From: Massilia rubra
GTDB taxonomy: Bacteria; Pseudomonadota; Gammaproteobacteria; Burkholderiales; Burkholderiaceae_D
Assembly: GCF_011682065.1 (NCBI RefSeq)
Contig: NZ_VUYU01000001.1
Coordinates: 62,001-126,000, forward strand
Direction of reading: 5' to 3'
DNA length: 64,000 nt
The notes beneath the pieces are model-generated. The model was given only the letters and a program-made list of their open reading frames with translations, was not told the DNA's origin and ran no database searches. Each line of letters begins with the position of its first letter. The first letter of the stretch is position 1. The translations under genes and the position numbers were made by a program. Shown piece by piece: positions 17,391-26,663 of the stretch.

Positions 17391-19255
17391 TGACCGCGCA
17401 GGAACAGCTTGTCGAGCGAGGAGATGTCGAGCTGCACCCAGGTTGGGCGGCCGTGGTTGCACTGGTCGGCGCGTTCTGTGCTTTCCATCTGGCGCAGCAG
17501 GGCGTTCATTTCGGGCTGGTTCAGGATGCGGTTGGCGCGCACCGCCGTGTGGCAGGCCAGGGTCCCAAGGAGCTCGTTGCGGCGCTCGATCAGCACGCGC
17601 GAGCCGCCGAATTCGCGCACGTCGCGCAGCACGTCGCGCGCCAGCGTTTGCGCGTCGGCGTTCTTGAGCAGGGCCGGCACCGAGCGCACCGCCAGCGTGG
17701 TGGGCGAGAGCGCCGCGATGTCGAAGCCGAGCGCCTGCAAGGTGTCGCGGTTTTCCTGGGCGGTGCCCACTTCGACCGCGTCGGCGAAAAAGGTGACCGG
17801 GATCAGCAGGGCCTGGACCTGCATCTCCTGGCCGCCGACCTGCGCGTCGAGCGCGTTTTTCAGCTGCTCGTACAGAATCCGTTCGTGCGCGGCGTGCATG
17901 TCGACCAGCACCAGGCCCTTGGTGTTCTGGGCCAGTATATAAATACCGTGCAGCTGGGCCAGGGCGAAGCCGAGCGGGTATTCATCGTTCGACATCGTCT
18001 GCGTCGGCGCGGTGTAGGGCGTGACCGGGGCGCTGGCCGCGCTGGACGAAGCAGCGAACAGCGCGCCGTAGCTGTCCATGGTCTGCGCCACGCCGGGACC
18101 GTCGTAGCGGCTGCCGGGCGGGTAGGGCGAGGGCGAATAGGTGGCCGAGAGCTGGGCGCCGAAACTGGTTTGCTCATGTTCGCGGCGCCATGACGACACG
18201 CCGCCCACCTCGGCCGCCATCTGCGGCGCCGGCGCGTTGCCGTGGTCCGTGGCCGAGGTTTTGGCCAGCGCGCGCTGCACCGCGTGGAACACAAACTGGT
18301 GCACCGCGCGGCTGTCGCGAAAACGCACCTCGATTTTCGACGGATGCACGTTGACATCGACCAGCGCCGGGTCGAGGTCGAGCGCCAGCACATAGGACGG
18401 GAAGCGGTCGCCATGCAGCACGTCCTGGTAGGCGGCGCGCACCGCGTGCACCAGCAGCTTGTCGCGCACATAGCGCCCGTTCACGTAGAAGAACTGGCCG
18501 TCGGCGCGCGCCTTGGAGGCGGTCGGAAGGCCGGCGTAGCCGTGCACGCGCAGGGGGCCGGCGTTTTCGTCGATGGCCAGGCGCGCCTCGGCGAAGTCGT
18601 TGCCGAGGATATGAGCGCTGCGGCGCGCCATCTCGCTCACGTTCCAGTGATCGATGGTGCGGCCGTTGTGCGACAGCGAAAACGCCACGTCCGGGCGCGC
18701 CAGCGCGATGCGGCGCACCACTTCCGCGCAATGGCCGTATTCGGTCTGTTCCGACTTGAGGAATTTACGCCGGGCCGGCGTATTGAAGTACAGGTCCTGG
18801 ACATCGATCGTGGTGCCGTGCGCGCCGGAGGCTGGCGCGACGGCGCCGAGATGGGAGCCGACGATTTCCCAGGCGTGCGGGGCGTCGGCGGTGCGCGAGG
18901 TGACCGAGACGGCGGCCACGGCCGCGATGGAAGCGAGCGCCTCGCCGCGAAAGCCGAGGGTTGCCACGTTTTCCAGGTCGGTCAGGGACGCGATTTTCGA
19001 CGTGGCGTGGCGGGCCAGGGCGAGCGGTAGCTGGTCGGGGGCGATGCCGCGGCCGTTATCGGTGATGGCGATGCGTTTCACGCCGCCTTCTTCCAGGCGC
19101 ACGGTGACCTGGGTGGCGCCGGCGTCGAGCGCGTTTTCGAGCAACTCCTTGACCACGGCGGACGGTCGCTCGACCACCTCGCCGGCGGCAATTTGCGAAA
19201 TCAGCTGGTCGGGGAGGGCCTGGATCGGGCGGTGCGCGGAAATAGGAGCGTTCAT
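17387..19255 (-). CDS. mutL: DNA mismatch repair protein MutL
   Basis: With the start at 19255 the protein is 622 aa. The N-terminal GHKL ATPase shows IAAGEVVERPSAVVKELLENALDAGAT, ITDNGRGI and TLGFRGEALASIAAV. The C-terminal dimerisation domain contains HAAHERILYE and ends ACHTAVRANR... QCNHGRPTWVQL. The C-terminal endonuclease motif DQHA(X)2E(X)4E seen in non-methyl-directed MutLs appears as DMHAAHERILYE, with the Asp replaced by a related arrangement, so nicking activity is uncertain. It couples MutS mismatch recognition to downstream repair. First gene of the mutL-MFS-miaA operon. Confidence 0.96.
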   Translation of the reverse strand: MNAPISAHRPIQALPDQLISQIAAGEVVERPSAVVKELLENALDAGATQVTVRLEEGGVKRIAITDNGRGIAPDQLPLALARHATSKIASLTDLENVATLGFRGEALASIAAVAAVSVTSRTADAPHAWEIVGSHLGAVAPASGAHGTTIDVQDLYFNTPARRKFLKSEQTEYGHCAEVVRRIALARPDVAFSLSHNGRTIDHWNVSEMARRSAHILGNDFAEARLAIDENAGPLRVHGYAGLPTASKARADGQFFYVNGRYVRDKLLVHAVRAAYQDVLHGDRFPSYVLALDLDPALVDVNVHPSKIEVRFRDSRAVHQFVFHAVQRALAKTSATDHGNAPAPQMAAEVGGVSSWRREHEQTSFGAQLSATYSPSPYPPGSRYDGPGVAQTMDSYGALFAASSSAASAPVTPYTAPTQTMSNDEYPLGFALAQLHGIYILAQNTKGLVLVDMHAAHERILYEQLKNALDAQVGGQEMQVQALLIPVTFFADAVEVGTAQENRDTLQALGFDIAALSPTTLAVRSVPALLKNADAQTLARDVLRDVREFGGSRVLIERRNELLGTLACHTAVRANRILNQPEMNALLRQMESTERADQCNHGRPTWVQLDISSLDKLFLRGQ

Positions 19256-19298
19256 GCGCGAATTATATCCCCAGTGTCCGCGAATGCCGCAGCGCGCC

Positions 19299-19500
19299 CC
19301 CAACTTCCCACCGGGGTCTGACCTCTGATTCGAAACATTGTAAAACCCCGGGCAGGGAAGTGTGAACGGAGCGCTGTTCTACAACCTGCGCGAACGCGTT
19401 TGTCGACTTGTGGCGTAGATGCTGCAAAACGGGAGCCCGTCACGCGTTTTCCAGATAAAAAGTTTCGAATCAGAGGTCAGACCCCGGTTGGGGAGCTTGG
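19299..19500. mobile_element. MITE-like element with long terminal inverted repeats (about 200 bp)
   Basis: The perfect inverted pair 19312-19336 and 19462-19486 is 25 bp per arm (core GGTCTGACCTCTGATTCG). It extends outward imperfectly to 19299 and 19500. The interior of about 125 bp has no convincing frame. It fills the space between mutL and the cyclophilin gene. Confidence 0.65.
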
Positions 19501-19527
19501 GCGGGGGGGCTGGCCTCGGTGTGGAGA

Positions 19528-20460
19528 TTATTGTTGTTCGCGCACGGGGATGGGGGCGTTGCAGAGGTCGATGTGGCCGGCGGCGACTTTGGTCCAGGGG
19601 CCGCCGCGGTTGCGCTGGGCTTCGACCGCCGCTTTGTAGGCGGCACTGTCGGTGCGCATGACTTCCCATTTGCTGCGCTCGGCCTCGGGCACGTCGGCCG
19701 CTACCTTGAACGAGGCGATCGGGACGTGCTGCTCTTTCTTTTCGTAGAAACCCATCGGCGCCGGCCCGCGCGGCAGCGTCGACAGCAGCGGCATGCCGGC
19801 AATCACCCGCCCCACCACCGTGATGTTGCGGTCCAGGTGGCGCGGGGCGTGCCCGATCACCACGTACAGGGAGGAGCCGCCGCCACTGTCGGCGCCATTG
19901 TCGCGCCCCACCCCAACCATGCCGTAGCAGTGGGCCAGCCAGGCCTGGCCGGTTTTCGGGTCGCGCGCCGATGGGAAACCGTTCGAGTGCCCTACCTGCC
20001 GCGCATAGCCGTCGCGGTCCGGCAGGCGCGTGAAACGGCTGTCGTTTTTCATCGGGACCGTGAATTCGGCGGGCAAGGTGGCCTTGGCGGCCTTCATCGG
20101 GCGCGGGTTCTTTTCATCCGGGTCGCCCCATTGCACTACCCAGTTGTCCTGCGAACGGATGATCGCCAGGCCGTCGAAGTAGTTCTCGCGGGCCAGCATT
20201 TTGATGTTGACGGCGTGCTGTGGAGCAAATGTGGGCGCCAGTTCGATGACCACCCGTCCGCCAGGCACCTCCATATATAGGGTATTGTCGGGATCGAGCG
20301 CGCGCCAGTCCGATGGCTTCGAGGCCTTGATCACGTCGGCCACGGTGTTCTTCGATGGCAGTTCCCTGGCTACCGCGGCGCCGTGCGCGGGCAACGCCAG
20401 GCCGCCGGCCAGCACGGCCGCGACGATGCCGGCCTTGTTTATTCGGTGTTGTACATCCAT
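19528..20460 (-). CDS. Periplasmic cyclophilin-type peptidyl-prolyl isomerase
   Basis: The start at 20460 follows GGAGACAACAG and gives 310 aa with a signal peptide ([23 protein letters not shown]). The cyclophilin domain (about residues 55-270) shows [32 protein letters not shown] and [13 protein letters not shown]. It is larger than PpiA because of inserted loops and a C-terminal extension with several charged residues (about 270-310). It should catalyse cis-trans proline isomerisation in the periplasm; whether all catalytic residues are kept is unclear, since the typical FHR motif reads [10 protein letters not shown]. It lies next to a repeat element. Confidence 0.82.
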   Translation of the reverse strand: MDVQHRINKAGIVAAVLAGGLALPAHGAAVARELPSKNTVADVIKASKPSDWRALDPDNTLYMEVPGGRVVIELAPTFAPQHAVNIKMLARENYFDGLAIIRSQDNWVVQWGDPDEKNPRPMKAAKATLPAEFTVPMKNDSRFTRLPDRDGYARQVGHSNGFPSARDPKTGQAWLAHCYGMVGVGRDNGADSGGGSSLYVVIGHAPRHLDRNITVVGRVIAGMPLLSTLPRGPAPMGFYEKKEQHVPIASFKVAADVPEAERSKWEVMRTDSAAYKAAVEAQRNRGGPWTKVAAGHIDLCNAPIPVREQQ

Positions 20461-20644
20461 CTGTTGTCTCCAGGTCGGTTGGCTCGCATGGCGTCCGCTG
20501 CGCCGCTCGACACAATTGTAAACCGCAAGATAGCTGGTCAGGAAACTTCTGACGCGGCGCAATTTTCTTGCGGGACCCCCTGTGGCGGATACAAATTTTG
20601 ACTCCGAGTGATGTTATTATGCGGCGCTACCTTTTAGGATATTT

Positions 20645-21289
20645 ATGGATCTGATGCAATTCTTCGACATGATTCTGCATGTCGATAAGACGCTGGGGGT
20701 GTTGCTGGCCCAATATGGCGTCTATGTGTACGCCGTCCTGTTTGCCATCGTGTTCTGCGAGACCGGCCTGGTGGTGTTGTTCTTCTTTCCTGGCGATACT
20801 CTTCTATTCATTGCGGGCGCAGCCTGCGCCACCGGCCAGCTCGACCCGTGGATCTTGACGGCCTTGCTGGTCACCGCCGCCGTCACCGGCAACACCCTCA
20901 ATTACTGGATCGGCGAAGCCATCGGGCAGCGCGTATTTACCCATAATTACCGCTGGCTCAACAAGGATGCCTTGCACCGCACCCACGATTTCTTTGAAAA
21001 GCATGGCGGCAAGACCATCATCCTGGCGCGTTTCGTGCCGGTCGTGCGCACCTTCGCTCCGTTCGTGGCGGGCGTGTCGGACATGACACATACCCGTTTC
21101 CAGCTCTATAACATCACCGGCGCGCTGTTGTGGGTGGTCAGCCTGGTCACGGCGGGCTTTTTCTTTGGCAACATGCCTATCGTGCGCGATAACCTGACCC
21201 TGATCGTGCTGCTCGGCGTGGGCGCGGCCATCATCCCGCTGCTGCTCGGCGGCGTGTACAAAGTCAGTCGAAAGATGCTCAGCCGTTAA
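20645..21289 (+). CDS. DedA family inner-membrane protein
   Basis: The 214-aa protein has the DedA signature: FAIVFCETGLVVLFFFPGDTLLFIAG, then GNTLNYWIGEAIGQRVF and KTIILARFVPVVRTFAPFVAGVSDMTHTRFQLYNITGALLWV. The ARFVPVVRTFAPFVAG loop and acidic residues E/D are those linked to proton-dependent flipping of undecaprenyl phosphate or phospholipids. Four to five membrane segments are predicted. Upstream it is divergent from the cyclophilin gene with about 180 bp between. Confidence 0.92.
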   Translation: MDLMQFFDMILHVDKTLGVLLAQYGVYVYAVLFAIVFCETGLVVLFFFPGDTLLFIAGAACATGQLDPWILTALLVTAAVTGNTLNYWIGEAIGQRVFTHNYRWLNKDALHRTHDFFEKHGGKTIILARFVPVVRTFAPFVAGVSDMTHTRFQLYNITGALLWVVSLVTAGFFFGNMPIVRDNLTLIVLLGVGAAIIPLLLGGVYKVSRKMLSR

Positions 21290-21398
21290 GCACTTCCCCC
21301 ATCGGCGCGACATTTTCGCGCCGATGTTGCTTTGTGGACTCAAGTTTCCGGGCATACCCGCCGATAACCAGACTGTATTTCTTACTTTCTGGAACATC

Positions 21399-22460
21399 AT
21401 GCGCAACTTGATCGCCCTCTTCGCTTGCACGCTGGCCATCTCGACGGCAAGCGCCAACGATCCTCACGCCGCCGCCAAACCGGCTGCCGCCACCCCTGCC
21501 GCCCCTGCCGCCAAGCCCGGCGCGTCCAAGGCCGAGCCAGTCAAACTGGCGGCGCTCGAGACGCCCAAGCCGGCGCCGCCGTCGGCCAAGGCCGCCGCCG
21601 CCCAGGCCCTGAGCGAAGCGGACGCCGAAGCCGAGCTGTCGGCCAAGATCGCGGCGCGCCTGGCCCTCATGCGCGCCAACCAGGCAGCCCGCCTGGCCGC
21701 CGCCGCCAAGGCGAAAAAGGTATCCGTGACGCGCCGCGAAGCGGTCAGCGCGATCACCCAGCCGGCGCCGGCGCGTCCCTTCCACAGCGACCACTGGTCG
21801 TACGAGGGCGAGACCGGCCCGGCCAACTGGGGCAAAATCAACGCGGCCTGGAGCAAGTGCGATACCGGCACGCGCCAGTCGCCGATCGACCTGCGCGATG
21901 GCATGAAGGTCGACCTCGAACAGATCACCTTCGATTACAAGCCGACGGGCTTCAACGTGGTCGATAACGGCCACACGGTGCAGGTGACGGTCGGCGGCGG
22001 CAATTTCATCACGGTGCAGAACCGCTCGTACGAACTGCTGCAGTTTCACTTCCATCGCCCGTCCGAGGAAAGGGTCAACGGCAAGGGTTTCGAGATGGTG
22101 GTGCACATGGTGCATAAAGACCCGGAGGGCAAGCTGGCGGTGCTGGCGGTGCTGCTCGAACGCGGCAAGGGGAACAATATGATCCAGACGGTGTGGAACA
22201 ACCTGCCGCTCGAAAAGCTCGACGTCGTCAATCCGAATGTGGTGCTGGACGTGGCCGAGATGCTGCCGCAGCGCCGCGATTACTTCACTTTCATGGGGTC
22301 GCTCACCACGCCGCCCTGCAACGAGGGCGTGCTGTGGCTCGTGATGAAGCAGCCGATGCAGGCCTCGCCGGCCCAGATGGCGCTGTTCTCGCGCATGTAT
22401 CCGCTCAACGCCCGGCCGATCCAGGCCAGCTCGGGACGCATGATCAAGGAATCGAACTAA
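21399..22460 (+). CDS. Periplasmic alpha-class carbonic anhydrase with long Ala/Pro-rich N-terminal region
   Basis: The start at 21399 opens the signal peptide MRNLIALFACTLAISTASA and gives 353 aa. Residues 20-130 are low-complexity, rich in Ala, Pro and Lys. The catalytic domain (about 130-353) shows HWSYEGETGPANWG, QSPIDL, LLQFHFHRPSEE (two zinc His), GFEMVVHMVH (third zinc His) and GSLTTPPCNEGVLW. It hydrates CO2 in the periplasm. The unusually long linker may tether the enzyme to the cell wall or outer membrane; this is a guess from composition. It converges with the yeaD gene. Confidence 0.92.
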   Translation: MRNLIALFACTLAISTASANDPHAAAKPAAATPAAPAAKPGASKAEPVKLAALETPKPAPPSAKAAAAQALSEADAEAELSAKIAARLALMRANQAARLAAAAKAKKVSVTRREAVSAITQPAPARPFHSDHWSYEGETGPANWGKINAAWSKCDTGTRQSPIDLRDGMKVDLEQITFDYKPTGFNVVDNGHTVQVTVGGGNFITVQNRSYELLQFHFHRPSEERVNGKGFEMVVHMVHKDPEGKLAVLAVLLERGKGNNMIQTVWNNLPLEKLDVVNPNVVLDVAEMLPQRRDYFTFMGSLTTPPCNEGVLWLVMKQPMQASPAQMALFSRMYPLNARPIQASSGRMIKESN

Positions 22461-22464
22461 GTTC

Positions 22465-23271
22465 TTATGGGTCGATGCACACCGTGTGCGCGCCGCGCCA
22501 GGCCGCGCCCGGGGCCAGGGTCAGCGGTGCGATCAGGGCCGGTTCGATGCACACGAAGCGCTGGTACTCGGCGTCGAGCATGTCGCCCAGCGCGGCCGCG
22601 TCGAGCGCACCCGGGTTCCACACCACCGCGTCGGTGAAGCCGCTTTGCGCAAGGCGCAGGGTGGAGTGGCCGTCGGTGAGCAGCATGCCGCCTTCGATGC
22701 CCTGGTAGATGCGGTCGAACTTGTCGTCGATGTGCAGCTCGCCTTCCTGCACGCCGCCGATGCGCACGCGCGCCAGCTCGCCGACCGCAAAGTAGCTGTG
22801 CAGCGCGGCCGAAAACGCAAACGCATCGGCGCCCGTGTTGCTCACCTCGAACGCCAGCGCCAGCACGCCGCCGTTCACATCCACCCGCAAGGTCAAGGCG
22901 AAGCCGTGCGGCCACGCTTGCGCCAGCGCGGGCGGCAGGTCGCCAGGCGCCAGGGCGAAGACGGCGAAGCCCGCGCCGCTCTCTTGCAAGCGCCAGGTGG
23001 CCACGCGCGCAAAGCCGTGGCGCATGCCGGCGCCGCGTTCGGCGAACTGTGGGAAGATCACCGGCACGCCGCCGCGAATCGGACGGCTGCCGTCAAGCCT
23101 GGATGCGGCGCTGCAGAACAGGCGCTCGGCGCCATCGGCGCCCTGCCACGACACCAGGTGCGCGCCGTACAAGGTGACGATGGCCTGGGCGCCGTCGGCG
23201 CCGCGGATGCGCACGGCCGGCAGTTGGCCGTAGTCGACCATCTCGATGGTGTTGTTCATGGAGTCGTTCAT
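22465..23271 (-). CDS. yeaD: D-hexose-6-phosphate mutarotase (YeaD-like aldose epimerase)
   Basis: The 268-aa protein matches the YeaD branch of the galactose mutarotase superfamily: LYGAHLVSWQ near the N-terminus, IRGGVPVIFPQF (substrate phosphate and sugar contacts), HGFAR with the catalytic His, and a later VVWNPG with the likely base. It should equilibrate anomers of glucose-6-phosphate-type sugars in the cytoplasm. Its start overlaps the amiC stop (ATGA), so it is the last gene of the tsaE-amiC-yeaD transcript. Confidence 0.88.
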   Translation of the reverse strand: MNDSMNNTIEMVDYGQLPAVRIRGADGAQAIVTLYGAHLVSWQGADGAERLFCSAASRLDGSRPIRGGVPVIFPQFAERGAGMRHGFARVATWRLQESGAGFAVFALAPGDLPPALAQAWPHGFALTLRVDVNGGVLALAFEVSNTGADAFAFSAALHSYFAVGELARVRIGGVQEGELHIDDKFDRIYQGIEGGMLLTDGHSTLRLAQSGFTDAVVWNPGALDAAALGDMLDAEYQRFVCIEPALIAPLTLAPGAAWRGAHTVCIDP

Positions 23272-24755
23272 GTTTGGCGGCCCTTGGCCAGCGGCGGATT
23301 GGCCGCGAAATAGCGCTTGATGCCCTTGGTGATGGCGGCCGCGATCTGGTCCTGGTAGCCATTGTCGCGCAGCTTGGCTTCTTCTTCGGGATTCGAAATG
23401 AAGGCCGTCTCGATCAGGATCGACGGGATGTCGGGCGCCTTGAGCACCGCGAAGCCGGCCTGTTCGACCGAGCCTTTGTGCAGCTTGGCGATGCCGCTGA
23501 TTTCGCCGAGCACCGCTTTGCCGAGCTTCATGGAGTCGTTGATCTGGGCCGTCGTCGACAGGTCCAGCAGCACGCTGGCGATCTGCTTGTCGTGGCTCTG
23601 GATGTTCACGCCGCCGATGGCGTCGGCCAGGTTTTCCTTGTTGGCGAGCCAGCGCGCGGCGGTCGAGGTGGCGCCTTTTTCGGACAGCACGAACACCGAT
23701 GAGCCGCGCGCGGTCGGCAGCATGAAGGCGTCGGCGTGGATCGAGACGAACAGGTCGGCCTGCACCTTGCGCGCTTTTTCGACGCGCACGCCGAGCGGCA
23801 CGAAGTAGTCGCCGTCGCGGGTGAGCATGACGCGCATGTTGGGCTGCTCCTCCAGCTTGAACTTGAGCCGCTTGGCGATGGCCAGCACAATGTCTTTTTC
23901 GCGCGTGCCCGAGGCGCCGATCGCGCCCGGGTCTTCGCCGCCGTGGCCGGGGTCGAGCGCGATGGTCATCATGCGCACCACCTTGCCGCCTTTGTCGTTC
24001 TTTTGCGCGGCCACGCGCGGCGGGTCGGGACGGATCGGGGCCGGGTCGGGAAGTTCGGGCTTGGGCGTCGGCACGGCCGGCTGGGCCAGTACCGGGCCGG
24101 CCGGCGGCAACGGCGCCGGCTGCTGCGCGGGCGGCACCACCACCACCACCGGCGGCGTGACCACCGCTGGCAGCGCTGGCGTGGCGGCAGGCGGCGTGGC
24201 GGCCACCGGCGGCGGCGTCGCGGCGATCGGCGGCTTGGGCGCGGGCGTCGGCAGTTCAGGGTTGCCGGGCGGCGCATCGGCGCGCGACCACTCGCCTTTT
24301 TCGATCATCGCCGCGATCGGGTCGACCGCCTTGACCGGATACAGGTCGAAAATCAGGCGGTGCTTGTAGTTGCCCACGGGCGCGAGCGTAAACACTTGCG
24401 GCTTGATTTCTTCTTTCAGGTCGAACACCAGGCGCACCACGTTGGGCCGGTTCTGGCCCACGCGCACCTGCTTGATGTACGGGTCGCCCGACTGGATCTT
24501 GGCCACCAGGCTTTTCAGGGTCGGATTGAGTTCGAGTCCTTCGATGTCGACCACGAGGCGCTGCGGGTCGGGCACGGTGAAGTGCGTGACTTTGAGGTCG
24601 CTGTCGTTTTCGAGCGTGACGCGGGTGTAATCGGCGGCCGGCCAGACACGCACCGCGAGAATTTGCGCGGCGCTAGCGGGCAGCACGGGAAAGACGGAAA
24701 GCAGCAGGGTGCCGCCAGCTTTCAGGATGGTGCGCCGGCTTATTGCTCCCGGCAT
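23268..24755 (-). CDS. amiC: N-acetylmuramoyl-L-alanine amidase, AmiC type
   Basis: The start at 24755 is fused to the tsaE stop as TGATG, giving 495 aa. It opens with a Tat-like signal (SRRTILKAGG then a hydrophobic stretch). An AMIN domain follows (about 30-135, ILAVRVWPAADYTRVTLE), then a Pro/Ala-rich linker (about 165-265) and an Amidase_3 domain with IALDPGHGGEDPGAIG, a later VSIHADAF and SILIETAFISN with the catalytic Glu. It cleaves the amide between MurNAc and the stem peptide during cell separation and is expected at the septum, directed by the AMIN domain. Export by Tat fits E. coli AmiA and AmiC. Confidence 0.94.
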   Translation of the reverse strand: MPGAISRRTILKAGGTLLLSVFPVLPASAAQILAVRVWPAADYTRVTLENDSDLKVTHFTVPDPQRLVVDIEGLELNPTLKSLVAKIQSGDPYIKQVRVGQNRPNVVRLVFDLKEEIKPQVFTLAPVGNYKHRLIFDLYPVKAVDPIAAMIEKGEWSRADAPPGNPELPTPAPKPPIAATPPPVAATPPAATPALPAVVTPPVVVVVPPAQQPAPLPPAGPVLAQPAVPTPKPELPDPAPIRPDPPRVAAQKNDKGGKVVRMMTIALDPGHGGEDPGAIGASGTREKDIVLAIAKRLKFKLEEQPNMRVMLTRDGDYFVPLGVRVEKARKVQADLFVSIHADAFMLPTARGSSVFVLSEKGATSTAARWLANKENLADAIGGVNIQSHDKQIASVLLDLSTTAQINDSMKLGKAVLGEISGIAKLHKGSVEQAGFAVLKAPDIPSILIETAFISNPEEEAKLRDNGYQDQIAAAITKGIKRYFAANPPLAKGRQT

Positions 24756-25240
24756 CAAAGGTTTGGTGCGAATGTAAGGCGGTCGAGGCATAGCAAACCC
24801 AGGTCAGACAACGCTTGCAATTCTACATCACGGCCGAGCCCGGCAACGTGAAGGAATACACGCAGGTCGGGGGGCGGCAGCACCGGATCGGCTTTTTCGG
24901 GCCATTCGACGATGCAAATGTTGTCACCGTTAAATTCTTCACGGAAACCGGCGTCCAGGAATTCTTCGGCGCTGGCCATGCGGTACAGGTCGAAATGGAT
25001 GACATTCACGGCGCGCCCGGCCAGTTCGATGCGGTACGGCTCGGACAAGGTGTAGGTCGGGCTCTTGACGCTGCCGGCGTGCCCGGCCGCGTGCAGCAGC
25101 GCGCGGGTGAGGGCGGTCTTGCCGGCGCCGAGGTCGCCATGCAGGTGGATGGACAGCCCCGGCAGCAGCGCGCGCGCCAGTGCGGCGCCCAGTGCGTTGG
25201 TGCCGGCTTCGTCATGGAGGTGGGCTTTGAAGTGCTGCAT
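24755..25240 (-). CDS. tsaE: tRNA threonylcarbamoyladenosine biosynthesis ATPase TsaE
   Basis: The start at 25240 gives 161 aa, the normal size. HLHGDLGAGKTALTRALL is the P-loop, SPTYTLSEPYR and VIHFDLYRMASAEEFLDAGFREEF are hallmark TsaE strings, and ICIVEWPEKAD completes the set. It is the ATPase of the t6A complex with TsaB and TsaD; tsaD is also in this window at 54787. It shares one base with the amiC start, indicating tight translational coupling, and is divergent from queG. Confidence 0.95.
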   Translation of the reverse strand: MQHFKAHLHDEAGTNALGAALARALLPGLSIHLHGDLGAGKTALTRALLHAAGHAGSVKSPTYTLSEPYRIELAGRAVNVIHFDLYRMASAEEFLDAGFREEFNGDNICIVEWPEKADPVLPPPDLRVFLHVAGLGRDVELQALSDLGLLCLDRLTFAPNL

Positions 25241-25295
25241 GGAATAGAATAGTCGCTGTGATGTTTGCCAGCCTTCGATTGTACTCCCGCCCAGC

Positions 25296-26390
25296 ATGCT
25301 TTCTTCCCCTGACCAACCCGATCTGTCCGCTTTAGCGCAGTCCATCAAGCTCTGGGGCCGCGAGCTCGGCTTTGGCGAGGTGCGCATCAGCGACGCCGAC
25401 CTGTCGCAGGCCGAAGCGGGCTTGCAAGCCTGGCTCGACGCCGGCCGCCATGGCGAGATGGATTACATGGCCAGCCATGGCATGAAGCGCGCCCGTCCGG
25501 CCGAACTGGTGCCGGGCACGGTGCGGGTCATCAGTGCGCGCATGGATTATTTGCCGCCCGCCACGCCGGACGACTGGCGCGAGCGCGAGGCGGCGCGCCT
25601 GCGCGACCCTGGCGCGGCCGTCATTTCGATCTATGCGCGCGGCCGCGATTACCATAAGGTGTTGCGCAGCCGCTTGCAGCAACTGGCCGAGCGCATCGAG
25701 CGCGAGACCGGGCAACTGGGTTTTCGGGTGTTTACCGATTCGGCGCCGGTGATGGAGCTGCCGCTGGCCGAAAAAGCCGGCATCGGCTGGCGCGGCAAGC
25801 ACACCTTGATCCTGAATCGTGATGCGGGGTCGATGTTTTTCATTGGCGAAATCCTGGTGGACGTGGCGTTGCCGGTCGATGCGCCGGCCAGCGCCCATTG
25901 CGGCCAGTGCAGCGCGTGCATCACAGCCTGCCCGACCCAGGCGATTTTGGCGCCCGGGCGGCTCGATGCGCGCCGCTGCATTTCGTACCTGACCATTGAG
26001 TTAAAAAGCAGCATCCCGGAAGAGCTGCGGGCGCTGATCGGCAACCGGGTGTATGGCTGCGATGATTGTCAGACCGCGTGCCCGTGGAATAAGTTCGCGC
26101 AAAAGGCGGTGGTGCCCGATTTTGATGAACGCAATGCGCTCGGCAGTGCCGATATGGTCAGTTTGTTCGCCTGGAGCGAGGAAGAGTTCGGGCGCAGGCT
26201 GGAGGGCAGTCCGATCCGGCGCATCGGGCACGAGCGCTGGCTGCGCAACCTGGCGGTGGGCCTGGGCAATGCCGCCGAGGGGCGCAAGGGCGATGCCGCC
26301 ATCGTGGCGGCCTTGCGGACGCGCGCGGACCATGACTCGCCGATGGTGCGCGAGCATGTGGCGTGGGCGCTGGGGCGGCATGCTCAATAG
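25296..26390 (+). CDS. queG: Epoxyqueuosine reductase QueG
   Basis: The 364-aa protein contains a cobalamin-binding N-terminal part (WLDAGRHGEMDYMASH) and two [4Fe-4S] cluster motifs, CGQCSACITACPTQAI and CDDCQTACPWN. The HEAT-like C-terminus carries the segment HERWLRNLAVGLGNA. It reduces epoxyqueuosine to queuosine in tRNA, the last step of the pathway. It is divergent from tsaE, an arrangement common in betaproteobacteria. A nested repeat element follows within 45 bp of its stop. Confidence 0.95.
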   Translation: MLSSPDQPDLSALAQSIKLWGRELGFGEVRISDADLSQAEAGLQAWLDAGRHGEMDYMASHGMKRARPAELVPGTVRVISARMDYLPPATPDDWREREAARLRDPGAAVISIYARGRDYHKVLRSRLQQLAERIERETGQLGFRVFTDSAPVMELPLAEKAGIGWRGKHTLILNRDAGSMFFIGEILVDVALPVDAPASAHCGQCSACITACPTQAILAPGRLDARRCISYLTIELKSSIPEELRALIGNRVYGCDDCQTACPWNKFAQKAVVPDFDERNALGSADMVSLFAWSEEEFGRRLEGSPIRRIGHERWLRNLAVGLGNAAEGRKGDAAIVAALRTRADHDSPMVREHVAWALGRHAQ

Positions 26391-26434
26391 CCCCCCGCCG
26401 TTCCTGGCACTGCCAGCAACGACTTCCCGCCTGA

Positions 26435-26607
26435 GAGGCTGTCTCAAAACGCTAAAATCACCGCTAGGCGGTAGACTCTTATCCGTCATTCCCGCGCAGG
26501 CGGGAATCCAAGTTCGCTGCTATGCCACGGAATGGGATTCCCGCCTGCGCGGGAATGACGGTGCTGGAGGTGGTAGTCGTTGAACGCGTCCCTTTTGAGA
26601 CAGCCTC
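26435..26607. mobile_element. MITE (173 bp) inserted into a REP hairpin and carrying a REPIN
   Basis: Perfect 15-bp terminal inverted repeats GAGGCTGTCTCAAAA (26435-26449) and its complement (26593-26607) are flanked by a CTGA duplication (26431-26434 and 26608-26611). Removing the element rejoins TTCCCGC-CTGA-GCGGGAA, a REP hairpin. The interior holds a complete REPIN. No transposase gene is present, so movement would need an enzyme supplied from elsewhere. Confidence 0.85.
26483..26561. repeat. REPIN-like element, copy 2 (inside the MITE)
   Basis: The left arm begins CCGTCATTCCCGCGCAGG (26483) and the right arm ends with its complement at 26561. Each arm has the TTCCCGC/GCGGGAA hairpin seen in copy 1, but the loop differs. 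Confidence 0.85.
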
Positions 26608-26663
26608 CTGAGCGGGAACGACGGTTTGGAATGTAACGATACAACCCTGTCAAATTCTGCTCC

